The notes under the pieces: model-generated
Databases searched by the model: none
Seen by the model: the letters and a program-made list of their open reading frames with translations, nothing else
What the model was told of the DNA's origin: nothing
Translations under genes and position numbers: made by a program
Shown: one piece after another, positions 15,584-23,639 of the stretch
Numbering within the stretch: position 1 is the stretch's first letter
Layout of the letters: every line of letters begins with the position of its first letter
Assembly: GCF_021654135.1 (NCBI RefSeq)
Contig: NZ_JAKGSD010000035.1
Span: 1 to 64,000 of the forward strand
Source: Amycolatopsis tucumanensis
GTDB taxonomy: Bacteria; Actinomycetota; Actinomycetes; Mycobacteriales; Pseudonocardiaceae
Direction: 5' to 3'
DNA: 64,000 nucleotides

Positions 15584-16597
15584 TCAGGCGGTCTCGGTGA
15601 TCGGCCGGTCGACCCACGACATCAGGCCGCGCAGCTTCTTCCCGGTCTCCTCGATCGGGTGCTGCTCGCCGGCTTCCTGCAGCTTGCGGAAGTTGGCGCG
15701 GCCTGCCTCGTCCTCGCCGACCCACTCGCGGGCGAAGGTGCCGTCCTGGATCTCGCCCAGGATCTTCTTCATCTCCTCCTTCACCGCGGGCGTGATGACA
15801 CGCGGGCCGCGGGTGAGGTCGCCGTACTCGGCGGTGTCGGAGATCGAGTAGCGCATCCGGGCGATGCCACCCTCGTACATGAGGTCGACGATGAGCTTCA
15901 GCTCGTGCAGCACCTCGAAGTAGGCGATCTCGGGCGCGTAACCGGCCTCGGTCAGCACCTCGAACCCGGTCTGCACCAGCGCGGAGGCGCCACCGCAGAG
16001 GACGGCCTGCTCACCGAACAGGTCGGTCTCGGTCTCCTCCTTGAAGGTGGTCTTGATGACACCGGCGCGGGCGCCACCGATGGCGGCGGCGTAGGACAGC
16101 GCGAGCGCCTGCGCGTTGCCGGAGGCGTCCTGCTCGACCGCGATCAGGGCGGGCACGCCCTTGCCGTCGACGAACTGGCGGCGGACCAGGTGACCGGGGC
16201 CCTTCGGCGCCACCATCGCCACGTCCACATTGGCCGGCGGCTTGATCAGCTCGTAGCGGATGTTGAAGCCGTGGCCGAAGAACAGGGCGTCGCCGTCCTT
16301 CAGGTTCGGCTCGATGTCCTCGCTGTAGATGAAGCGCTGCTTGGTGTCCGGCGCGAGGATCATGATCAGGTCGGCCTCGGCGGACGCCTCCGCCGGGGTG
16401 AGCACCCGCAGGCCCTCCTCCTCGGCCTTCGCGCGCGACTTCGACCCCTCCGGAAGACCGATGCGCACATCGACCCCGGAGTCGCGCAGGCTCAGCGCGT
16501 GCGCGTGGCCCTGGCTGCCGTAACCGATCACGGCGACCTTGCGACCCTGGATGATGCTGAGATCGGCGTCGTCGTCGTAGAAGATTTCGACTGACAT
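15584..16597 (-). CDS. ilvC: Ketol-acid reductoisomerase
   Basis: IlvC isomerises and reduces acetolactate or acetohydroxybutyrate with NADPH and Mg2+, the second common step of branched-chain amino acid synthesis. The 337 residues match class I enzymes. The Rossmann motif GYGSQGHAHALSLRDSG is near residue 25, and the all-helical C-terminal domain carries the Mg ligands in the EEETDLFGEQ region (about 190) and in FEVLHELKLIVDLMYEGG (about 225). It is the last gene of ilvB-ilvN-ilvC, 32 bp after ilvN, and is followed by a strong terminator. Confidence 0.97.
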   Translation of the reverse strand: MSVEIFYDDDADLSIIQGRKVAVIGYGSQGHAHALSLRDSGVDVRIGLPEGSKSRAKAEEEGLRVLTPAEASAEADLIMILAPDTKQRFIYSEDIEPNLKDGDALFFGHGFNIRYELIKPPANVDVAMVAPKGPGHLVRRQFVDGKGVPALIAVEQDASGNAQALALSYAAAIGGARAGVIKTTFKEETETDLFGEQAVLCGGASALVQTGFEVLTEAGYAPEIAYFEVLHELKLIVDLMYEGGIARMRYSISDTAEYGDLTRGPRVITPAVKEEMKKILGEIQDGTFAREWVGEDEAGRANFRKLQEAGEQHPIEETGKKLRGLMSWVDRPITETA

Positions 16598-16629
16598 GAG
16601 GGGAACTGATTCCTTTCGGTTCTAAAACT

Positions 16630-17136
16630 TCAACGGGGCGCGGAGGCGGTGATCGACCGGGGACCCCGGCCGACCGCGACCATGCCGGACTGCACGATCT
16701 CACGCACGCCGTACGGCTCCAGCATGCGCAGAAGGGCACCGAGCTTGTCACCGGTGCCGGTGGCCTCGATGGTGAGCGCCTCGGGCGACACGTCGACCAC
16801 CTTCGCACGGAACAGCTGGACGGTCTCGAGGACCTGGCTGCGCACGGTGGCATCGGCCCGCACCTTGACGAGCAGCAGTTCGCGCTGCACCGACGAGGCG
16901 GGCTCGAGCTCCACGATCTTGATGACGTTGACCAGCTTGTTGAGCTGCTTGGTCACCTGTTCGAGCGGTAGCTCCTCAACGGCGACCACGATCGTCATCC
17001 GGGACACCTCGGGGTTTTCCGTGGGCCCGACGGCGAGGGACTCGATGTTGAAACCGCGGCGGGAGAACAACCCGGCGACTCTGGCGAGCACCCCGGGGAC
17101 ATTCTCCACCAACACGGACAGCGTATGCCTGGTCAC
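16630..17136 (-). CDS. ilvN: Acetolactate synthase regulatory subunit
   Basis: IlvN is the small subunit of acetohydroxyacid synthase; it raises activity of the catalytic subunit and confers valine feedback inhibition. The 168 residues carry an N-terminal ACT domain (LSVLVENVPGVLARVAGLFSRRG, about 6-28, continuing to about 80) and a C-terminal ACT-like domain. The start is GTG at 17136, overlapping the ilvB stop by 4 bp (GTGA), which couples their translation and balances subunits. Confidence 0.96.
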   Translation of the reverse strand: MTRHTLSVLVENVPGVLARVAGLFSRRGFNIESLAVGPTENPEVSRMTIVVAVEELPLEQVTKQLNKLVNVIKIVELEPASSVQRELLLVKVRADATVRSQVLETVQLFRAKVVDVSPEALTIEATGTGDKLGALLRMLEPYGVREIVQSGMVAVGRGPRSITASAPR

Positions 17137-18995
17137 TGCGAAACCTCGTCGTCCTCGAACAGCGGGCGGATGCCGCGCGCGGCCATGATCTCGTCGTTGC
17201 CGGTCCCGGCCGCCACCATGGGCCAGACCTGGGCGTCCTTGCCGACCACGAAGTCGATCACGACGGGGCGGTCGTTGATCTCCATCGCGCGGCGGATGAC
17301 GTCGTCGACCTCGTCCTTGGTCTCGCACCGCAGGCCCGCGCAGCCCAGCGCCTCGGCCAGCAGCGTGAAGTCCGGGATCCGGTGCTTGTGGGTGCCGAGG
17401 TCGGTGTTGGAGTACCGCTCGGCGTAGAACAGGTTCTGCCACTGGCGGACCATGCCCAGGTTGCCGTTGTTGATGACGGCGACCTTGATCGGCGCGCCCT
17501 CGATGGCGCAGGTGGCCAGCTCCTGGTTGGTCATCTGGAAGCAGCCGTCGCCGTCGATGGCCCACACCTGCTTGTCCGGCACGCCGAACTTGGCGCCCAT
17601 CGCGGCGGGCACCGCGTAGCCCATGGTGCCGAGGCCGCCGGAGTTGAGCCAGGTGCGCGGGTTCTCGTACTTGATGAACTGCGCGGCCCACATCTGGTGC
17701 TGGCCGACACCCGCGGTGTAGACGGCGTCCGGCCCGACGATCTGGCCGATGCGCTCGATGACGTACTGCGGCGACAGGGTGCCGTCGGACGGCCACTCGT
17801 AGCCCGCCGGGAAGGTCTGGCGCCACGCGTCGATCTGCGTCCACCACGGGGCCAGGTCCGGCTCGCCGATGCGGTCGGTCTCGGCCTTCACCGCGTCGAT
17901 CAGCTCGGTGATGATCTCCGCGCAGTCCCCGACGATCGGCACGTCGGCCTTGCGGTTCTTGGAGATCTCGGCCGGGTCGATGTCGGCGTGGACGACCTTG
18001 GCCTCCGGCGCGAACGACGACAGCTGACCGGTCACCCGGTCGTCGAACCGGGCGCCGAGCGCGACCAGCAGGTCGGCGCGCTGCATCGCGGCGACCGCGG
18101 CGACCGAGCCGTGCATGCCGGGCATGCCCAGGTGCTGCTGGTGCGAGTCGGGGAACGCGCCACGGGCCATCAGCGTGGTGACCACGGGGATGCCGGTCAG
18201 CTCGGCCAGCTCCTTCAGCTGCGCGTGGGCCTGCGCCTTGATCACGCCGCCGCCGACGTAGAGGACCGGGCGGCGGGCCTGCGCGATGAGCCGCGCGGCC
18301 TCGCGGACCTGCTTGCCGTGCGGGCGCAGCGTCGGCCGGTAGCCGGGCAGGTGCAGCTCCGGCGGCCAGGAGAACGAGGTGGTCTCCTGCAGCACGTCCT
18401 TGGGGATGTCGACCAGGACCGGGCCGGGACGGCCGGTGGAGGCGAGGTGGAACGCCTCGGCGATCACGCGCGGGATGTCGATGGGGTCGGTGACCAGGAA
18501 GTTGTGCTTGGTGATCGGCATCGTGATGCCGCAGATGTCGGCTTCCTGGAACGCGTCGGTGCCGATCAGCGGCCGGGTCTGCTGGCCGGTGATCGCGACG
18601 ACCGGGACGGAGTCCATGTTCGCGTCGGCCAGCGGGGTGACCAGGTTGGTCGCGCCGGGACCCGAGGTCGCCATGCACACGCCGACCTTGCCGGTGGCCT
18701 GCGCGTACCCGGTGGCCGCGTGCCCGGCGCCCTGCTCGTGGCGGACGAGGACGTGCCGCACCTTCGTCGAGTCCAGGAGCGGGTCGTAGGCAGGCAGGAT
18801 GGTGCCACCCGGAATGCCGAAGACCACCTCGACGCCCATCGCCTCGAGCGAGCGCACCAGCGACTGCGCGCCGGTCACCCGGACCGGCGTGCCTGCGGGC
18901 GGGGCTGGCTTGGGGCGGCTGCCGAGCTGGGCCGGCGACGCGGCGGCCGGATTCGCTCCGGGTTTCGTTTCCGATCGCGACGTGGCGCTTGTCAT
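17133..18995 (-). CDS. ilvB: Acetolactate synthase large subunit
   Basis: The catalytic subunit joins pyruvate with pyruvate or 2-oxobutanoate, using ThDP, FAD and Mg2+. The 620-residue protein has the ThDP-activating Glu in RHEQGAGHAATGYA (about 87), the FAD-binding centre, and the diphosphate motif GDGCFQMTNQEL...VINNGN (about 505-535). A low-complexity Ala/Pro-rich extension of about 38 residues precedes the conserved start of the fold (TGAQSLVRSLE). It begins ilvBNC and is preceded by a leader peptide and attenuator, so supply of charged branched-chain tRNA is the probable control. Confidence 0.97.
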   Translation of the reverse strand: MTSATSRSETKPGANPAAASPAQLGSRPKPAPPAGTPVRVTGAQSLVRSLEAMGVEVVFGIPGGTILPAYDPLLDSTKVRHVLVRHEQGAGHAATGYAQATGKVGVCMATSGPGATNLVTPLADANMDSVPVVAITGQQTRPLIGTDAFQEADICGITMPITKHNFLVTDPIDIPRVIAEAFHLASTGRPGPVLVDIPKDVLQETTSFSWPPELHLPGYRPTLRPHGKQVREAARLIAQARRPVLYVGGGVIKAQAHAQLKELAELTGIPVVTTLMARGAFPDSHQQHLGMPGMHGSVAAVAAMQRADLLVALGARFDDRVTGQLSSFAPEAKVVHADIDPAEISKNRKADVPIVGDCAEIITELIDAVKAETDRIGEPDLAPWWTQIDAWRQTFPAGYEWPSDGTLSPQYVIERIGQIVGPDAVYTAGVGQHQMWAAQFIKYENPRTWLNSGGLGTMGYAVPAAMGAKFGVPDKQVWAIDGDGCFQMTNQELATCAIEGAPIKVAVINNGNLGMVRQWQNLFYAERYSNTDLGTHKHRIPDFTLLAEALGCAGLRCETKDEVDDVIRRAMEINDRPVVIDFVVGKDAQVWPMVAAGTGNDEIMAARGIRPLFEDDEVSQ

Positions 18996-19063
18996 CAGTT
19001 CTGCCTCGTGGGTCTCGTCGGGCTTCTCGTCGGGTGGTGGGGTTCGGGGCTGGCGGTGGGCAA

Positions 19064-19102
19064 CAAAAAACCCCCGCCGACCTTTCCAGGTCGCACGAGG
19101 GT
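19064..19102 (-). terminator. Attenuator terminator of ilvB leader
   Basis: On the minus strand CGACCT pairs with AGGTCG, extended by ACCC and GGGGGT pairing at the base, and is followed by TTTTTT and GTTGCCC. It lies between the leader peptide and ilvB. The T-tract context TTTTTTGTTGCCC also follows the cimA attenuator. Confidence 0.75.
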
Positions 19103-19149
19103 CGCGCGTCGACGCAGTGGGTTCGATGGTCCCTACGCGTCGACGCGCG
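19103..19149 (-). promoter_or_regulatory. ilvB leader stem (13-bp perfect)
   Basis: Arms at 19137-19149 and 19103-19115 are a perfect 13-bp inverted repeat (CGCGCGTCGACGC and complement). The upstream arm covers the last codons of the leader peptide, so a ribosome on the leader would disrupt it. Its downstream arm adjoins the terminator stem, the arrangement expected of a pause/antiterminator switch. Confidence 0.65.
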
Positions 19150-19180
19150 GGGGAAGTACGAGGCCAATCTGCGGGTTCAC
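19133..19180 (-). CDS. ilvB leader peptide (branched-chain-rich)
   Basis: Sixteen codons from GTG encode (M)NPQIGLVLPPRVDA and a TAG stop. Five of fifteen residues are Ile, Leu or Val, including the run IGLVL. The promoter places the transcription start within about three nucleotides of this GTG, so it is leaderless or nearly so. Position, composition and the stem and terminator behind it fit the ilvB attenuation leaders known from actinobacteria. Starvation for any branched-chain amino acid would stall the ribosome and favour read-through into ilvBNC. Confidence 0.78.
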   Translation of the reverse strand: MNPQIGLVLPPRVDA

Positions 19181-19189
19181 GGCGGTGAC

Positions 19190-19217
19190 GTTATCGGGTC
19201 GCGTCGAACAGTGTCAA
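19190..19217 (-). promoter_or_regulatory. ilvBNC promoter
   Basis: The minus strand has a consensus TTGACA (19212-19217) and GATAAC (19190-19195) separated by 16 nt. The expected start lies at about 19183, just before the leader GTG. It is one of the best sigma-70-type promoters in the window. Confidence 0.7.
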
Positions 19218-19293
19218 CTCTGCGGGACGGTGATCCCGGATACTGGGCGCACCCGGCCGTGGCGTCCCGGTGGGCGGGAGGCACCATGGTGGC

Positions 19294-19746
19294 GTGGCCG
19301 AAACCCAGCAAGAGGGCCGGAAGGCGATCTTCCGCGTTCCGCTGATCACCCTGCTCGCCGTCGTGTTCCTGGCGGTCTGCATGATCCCCGCCGCCTTCGC
19401 CGACGTGCCGGGGCTGTGGCTGATGTACGTCATCCCGATCGGGTTGTTCGTCTTCGTGGTGCGCACCCGCACGGTCGCCTCCGCGCGCGGCCTGGACGTG
19501 CGGACGGTGTTCGGCCACCGCGAACTGCCGTGGTCCTCGCTCAAGGGGCTGGCGATCAACGACAAGGCCAAGGTCCGCGCGGTGCTGACGGACGGCAGCG
19601 AGGTCCCGCTGCCGTCCGTCCGCACCCGCCACCTGCCGGTGATCTCCCTGGTCAGCGAGGGCCGCATGAAGGACCCGAGCGGCCTGACCGACGACCTGGA
19701 CGCCGAGGACGCCGAGGACGTTGGGAAGGACACCGGCCAGTCCTGA
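19294..19746 (+). CDS. PH-domain membrane protein
   Basis: A 150-residue protein with two adjacent membrane segments (VPLITLLAVVFLAVCMIPAAF, then LWLMYVIPIGLFVFVV) followed by a bacterial pleckstrin-homology-like domain (RTRTVASARGLDVRTVFGHRELPWSSLKGLAI) and an acidic tail. This architecture is common in actinobacteria; the PH domain faces the cytoplasm and its ligand is unknown. The GTG at 19294 is preferred over one at 19270 because GGGAGG lies upstream of it. It precedes ilvD by 25 bp, so they may share a transcript, but no functional link is evident. Confidence 0.75.
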   Translation: MAETQQEGRKAIFRVPLITLLAVVFLAVCMIPAAFADVPGLWLMYVIPIGLFVFVVRTRTVASARGLDVRTVFGHRELPWSSLKGLAINDKAKVRAVLTDGSEVPLPSVRTRHLPVISLVSEGRMKDPSGLTDDLDAEDAEDVGKDTGQS

Positions 19747-19771
19747 TCACGCCGGGCGTAACCTGGCTGCC

Positions 19772-21616
19772 ATGCCTGCTCTGCGCTCCCGAACAACCAC
19801 CCATGGCCGCAACGCCGCGGGCGCCCGGTCCCTCTGGCGGGCCACCGGGCTGACCGACGGCGACTTCGGCAAGCCGATCGTCGCGATCGCCAACTCCTAC
19901 ACCCAGTTCGTGCCCGGGCACGTGCACCTCAAGGACCTCGGCGACATCGTGGCCGGGGCGATCCGCGAGGCCGGTGGCGTGGCGCGCGAGTTCCACACGA
20001 TCGCGGTGGACGACGGCATCGCCATGGGGCACAGCGGCATGCTCTACTCGCTGCCCTCGCGCGAGATCATCGCCGACTCGGTCGAGTACATGGTCAACGC
20101 GCACCAGGCCGACGCGCTGGTCTGCATCTCCAACTGCGACAAGATCACCCCGGGCATGCTCAACGCCGCGATGCGCCTGAACATCCCGGTGGTGTTCGTC
20201 TCCGGCGGTCCGATGGAGGCGGGCAAGGCGGTGGTCGTGGACGGCGTCGCGCACGCGCCGACCGACCTGATCACCAGCATCTCCGCCTCGGCGAACCCCG
20301 CCGTCGACGAGGACGGGCTGTCCATTGTGGAGCGGTCCGCGTGCCCGACGTGCGGGTCGTGCTCGGGCATGTTCACCGCGAACTCGATGAACTGCCTGAC
20401 CGAGGCGCTGGGCCTGTCGCTGCCGGGCAACGGCTCGACGCTGGCCACGCACGCCGCGCGCCGCAAGCTGTTCGAGGACGCCGGCCGCACGGTGATGGAG
20501 CTGTGCAAGCGCTGGTACGGCGAGGACGACGACAGCGTGCTGCCGCGGTCGATCGCCAACCGCAAGGCGTTCGAGAACGCAATGGCGCTGGACATGGCGA
20601 TGGGCGGCTCGACCAACACGGTGCTGCACATCCTGGCCGCGGCGCAGGAGGGCGAGGTCGACTTCACGATCTCCGACATCGACGAGATCGGCCGCCGCGT
20701 GCCGTGCCTGTCGAAGGTCGCGCCGAACTCCGACTACCACATGGAGGACGTGCACCGGGCCGGCGGCATCCCCGCCATCCTCGGTGAGCTGAACCGGGCC
20801 GGGCTGCTCAACCGGGATGTCACTGCCGTGCACTCCTCTTCGCTCGAGGAGTGGCTGTCCAAGTGGGACATCCGCGGCGGGTCGGCTTCCGAGGAAGCGA
20901 TCGAGCTGTTCCACGCCGCGCCCGGCGGGGTCCGCACCACGGAGGCGTTCTCCACGTCCAACCGGTGGACCGAGCTCGACACGGACGCCTCGAACGGCTG
21001 CATCCGCGACATCGAGCACGCCTACACCAAGGACGGCGGGCTCGCGGTGCTGCGCGGCAACCTGGCCGAGAACGGCGCGGTGATCAAGTCCGCGGGCATC
21101 GACGAGGAGCTGTGGCGGTTCCAGGGCCCGGCGCGCGTGGTCGAGAGCCAGGAGGAGGCCGTCTCGGTCATCCTGAGCAAGAAGATCCAGCCGGGTGAGG
21201 TGCTCGTGGTCCGCTACGAGGGTCCCGCCGGCGGCCCTGGCATGCAGGAGATGCTGCACCCGACGGCGTTCCTCAAGGGCGCCGGGCTCGGCAAGAAGTG
21301 CGCGTTGATCACCGACGGCCGGTTCTCCGGCGGCTCGTCCGGGATCTCGGTCGGGCACATCTCGCCGGAGGCCGCGTCGGGCGGCACGATCGGCCTGGTC
21401 CAGGACGGCGACCAGATCCTGATCGACGTGCACGAGCGGAAGCTCGAGCTGCTGGTGGACGCCGACGTGCTGGCCGAGCGCCGGGCGAAGATGGAGGCCT
21501 CGGAGCGGCCGTGGCAGCCGGTGGACCGCCAGCGGCCGGTGACCGCGGCCCTGCGCGCCTACGCGCGGATGGCCACCTCCGCCGACACGGGCGCCGTGCG
21601 CGACCCGAACAAGTAG
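19772..21616 (+). CDS. ilvD: Dihydroxy-acid dehydratase
   Basis: IlvD dehydrates dihydroxyisovalerate and dihydroxymethylvalerate to the keto acids, the third common step of branched-chain synthesis. The 614-residue length is typical. Cluster cysteines are visible as C122 (SNCDKITPGM) and C194 within C191-PTC (ACPTCGSCSGMF). The C-terminal swivel domain carries DGRFSGGSSGISVGH. The ATG at 19772 is chosen over an upstream in-frame codon since MPALRSRTTTHGRN is the family start. It lies apart from ilvBNC, on the opposite strand, and is closed by a strong terminator. Confidence 0.97.
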   Translation: MPALRSRTTTHGRNAAGARSLWRATGLTDGDFGKPIVAIANSYTQFVPGHVHLKDLGDIVAGAIREAGGVAREFHTIAVDDGIAMGHSGMLYSLPSREIIADSVEYMVNAHQADALVCISNCDKITPGMLNAAMRLNIPVVFVSGGPMEAGKAVVVDGVAHAPTDLITSISASANPAVDEDGLSIVERSACPTCGSCSGMFTANSMNCLTEALGLSLPGNGSTLATHAARRKLFEDAGRTVMELCKRWYGEDDDSVLPRSIANRKAFENAMALDMAMGGSTNTVLHILAAAQEGEVDFTISDIDEIGRRVPCLSKVAPNSDYHMEDVHRAGGIPAILGELNRAGLLNRDVTAVHSSSLEEWLSKWDIRGGSASEEAIELFHAAPGGVRTTEAFSTSNRWTELDTDASNGCIRDIEHAYTKDGGLAVLRGNLAENGAVIKSAGIDEELWRFQGPARVVESQEEAVSVILSKKIQPGEVLVVRYEGPAGGPGMQEMLHPTAFLKGAGLGKKCALITDGRFSGGSSGISVGHISPEAASGGTIGLVQDGDQILIDVHERKLELLVDADVLAERRAKMEASERPWQPVDRQRPVTAALRAYARMATSADTGAVRDPNK

Positions 21617-21625
21617 GCCTGACGA

Positions 21626-21665
21626 GAAAAGGGCCCCGGCTGCGCACAGCCGGGGCCCTTTTTCG
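21626..21665. terminator. Bidirectional terminator after ilvD
   Basis: A perfect 12-bp stem (GGGCCCCGGCTG, CGCA loop, CAGCCGGGGCCC) is flanked by AAAA before and TTTTT after. It therefore works for ilvD on plus and for doxX on minus, which converge here. Confidence 0.9.
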
Positions 21666-21669
21666 TTGT

Positions 21670-22290
21670 TCAGCGCGCCAGCACGATGACCACGACGGCC
21701 GCCGCGGCGGCGATCAGCAGGAAGAACAACCCGAACGGCACCGGGCGGCGCCGCCACGGGGTGTTGACGTCCAGCGCGATCCGCCCGGAGCCGGTGAACA
21801 GCAGCGCGAACGCCGCGGTCGCCAGCAGCAGCTCGAACTCGAACCCGTTCGGCTCGAAGAACCCGCCGCGCCACTGGACGTAGACCATGTTCACGGTGAC
21901 GCCGAGGATCGCCGCGGCGCCGATCTGGGTGAACAGGCCCAGCACCACGAGCACCGCGCCGATCAGTTCGCTCAACCCGGTGATCCACGCGAGCAGCGTC
22001 GGCTGGGCCGTGTAGCCCATCGACTCCAGCATCCGCGCCGTGCCGTCGATGCCGGGGCCGCCGAACAGCCCGAACACCTTCTGCAACCCGTGCGCGCCGA
22101 GGATCGCCCCGAGCGCCAGCCGCAGCGCGAGCAGACCGAAGTCGATCCCGCCGTGGTAGCGGTTCACCGGCGGCGACGGCCGGTCCTCGACGTCGGAGAG
22201 CATGCTGGTGCTGCTGCTCTCGGTGGGCTGGTAGTACCCGGATTCCGTGAACAGGTTCTGGGTCTTCGACTCGTCCTGAGGGCTGGTCAC
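21670..22290 (-). CDS. DoxX family membrane protein
   Basis: A 206-residue DoxX-type protein. An N-terminal cytoplasmic segment of about 45 residues, rich in Ser, Thr and Glu, precedes four predicted membrane helices; the family core runs from LLALRLALGAILGAHGLQKVF (about 53) to RIALD (about 178), and a final hydrophobic run ends the protein. DoxX relatives are linked to quinone/thiol redox systems and oxidative stress, but the role of this one is unknown. The start is GTG. It converges on ilvD with a shared terminator. Confidence 0.85.
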   Translation of the reverse strand: MTSPQDESKTQNLFTESGYYQPTESSSTSMLSDVEDRPSPPVNRYHGGIDFGLLALRLALGAILGAHGLQKVFGLFGGPGIDGTARMLESMGYTAQPTLLAWITGLSELIGAVLVVLGLFTQIGAAAILGVTVNMVYVQWRGGFFEPNGFEFELLLATAAFALLFTGSGRIALDVNTPWRRRPVPFGLFFLLIAAAAAVVVIVLAR

Positions 22291-22338
22291 CCGCGCAGGT
22301 TAGGCCATCCGTGTCGGATGCGCGACAGGTTCCGGTGT

Positions 22339-23147
22339 TCAGCTGCCGAACACCGACATGATGAGCGCGCCCAGCGCCGCGGGGAACACCTCTGCCGGGT
22401 CGGCCTCGCCGGTGGTCAGCGTCGCCGTCAGGGTGCGGCTGCCGTCCGGCGTGCTGATCATCAGGGCGCCGTAGCCGCCCGGGGCGCCGCCGTTGTGGTG
22501 CACGATCGTGCCCGCCGGGCCGAGGTCCTGCACCCACAGGCCGAGTCCGAGGTTGAGCTCGCCGTGCGGGGTGAGCATCTCGGCCAGCAGCGGGGCGGGC
22601 AGGAGCCGGCCGCCGAGCAACGCGGAGATGAAGGTGTTCAGGTCCTCCGCGGTCGAGATCAGGTCACCGGCGCCGGCCAGCAGGGTGGGGTTCTGGCGGC
22701 TGACGTCGACGAGGGTGCCGTCCTCGCAGCGGTAGTAGCCGTGCGCGTGCGGTCCAGGCAGGTCCGGCGAGGTCGCCGACACCACGGTGTCCGCGAGCCC
22801 GAGCGGCCCGAGGATGCGCCGCTGGGCCTCCTCGGCGTAGGTGTTGCCGGTGACGGCGTTCGCGCTGTCGCGGCCGCCGCGGTTCGAGCCGGGCGCCGGT
22901 CAGAGCCTTGCCCTGCGACGGGAGCCCCATGACGAACGTGCCGTCGGCGTCGAGCTCGCCGGTGTAGTTGTAGAGGCCGCTGGTGTGCTGCAACAGCATC
23001 CGCACGACCGGTCCAGCGGCCGCGGTCGTCGCGGACGCACATCTCGGCGGCGGCGAACCCGGCGTCGACGAGGGCCTGGACAGCCTGCCGCCGCTCGGGC
23101 CGGTCCGGCTCGGCGACCTGGACGGCGGGGGCGTCGACGTTCTGCAT
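22339..23147 (-). pseudogene. Beta-lactamase-family serine hydrolase, decayed
   Basis: Three reading frames carry pieces of one protein of the class C beta-lactamase / D-alanyl-D-alanine carboxypeptidase family. The first frame has the N-terminus to DDRGRWT, the second has VVRMLLQHTSGLYNYTGEL, and the third runs from NAVTGNTYAEEAQRR through GAGDLISTAEDLNTF and HNGGAPGGYGALM to the end. The catalytic SxxK segment is missing from the junction between the first two pieces, and the Y-x-N region is lost at the second junction. At least two frameshifts plus deletions are needed, so the gene is dead. Sequencing error alone would not explain the lost segments. Confidence 0.8.
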
Positions 23148-23259
23148 TGTGTGTTACTTCGGTATCGGTGCAACGTGGTCGATGCGATTACGTTCGCCCG
23201 CCGGCCTGACACCGCACCGCCTCCGCGCTGACACGGCGCCTGACACACCCCGGGGTTTG

Positions 23260-23637
23260 TCAGGTGGTTTCGCGCTCGCCCGCGCTGCGCTCGATGCAGA
23301 ACTCGTTGCCTTCGGGATCGAGCAGCGTGACCCAGCCGAGCCCGTCGGGTGTCCGGTGGTCCTCGTGCACCCGCGCGCCGAGCCCGAGAAGGCGCTCGAC
23401 CTCCGCGTCGCGGGACCGTTCGTCCGGCATCCAGTCGAAGTGGACGCGGTTCTTCACCGTCTTGTCCTCGGGAACCCGGATGAACAGCAGGCCCGGCAGC
23501 GGCGCGGGCGCCTCGACCAGCACCTCGGGGTCGCCGGGCGAATCCTCGCCGGAGACCGGCCAGCCGGTCACCTCGCTCCAGAACCGGGCCAGCTCGTAGG
23601 GCTCGGCGCAGTCGATCGTCACGTGGCGGAGGATCAT
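23260..23637 (-). CDS. VOC/glyoxalase-fold protein
   Basis: A 125-residue vicinal-oxygen-chelate protein, a single glyoxalase/bleomycin-resistance-like domain. It starts ILRHVTIDCAEPYELARFWSEVTGW and ends LLDPEGNEFCIE, both family hallmarks. These proteins bind metals or sequester small molecules, and the substrate of this subgroup is unknown. It starts 2 bp after the stop of the dehydrogenase upstream, so the two are co-transcribed. Confidence 0.87.
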   Translation of the reverse strand: MILRHVTIDCAEPYELARFWSEVTGWPVSGEDSPGDPEVLVEAPAPLPGLLFIRVPEDKTVKNRVHFDWMPDERSRDAEVERLLGLGARVHEDHRTPDGLGWVTLLDPEGNEFCIERSAGERETT

Positions 23638-23639
23638 CC

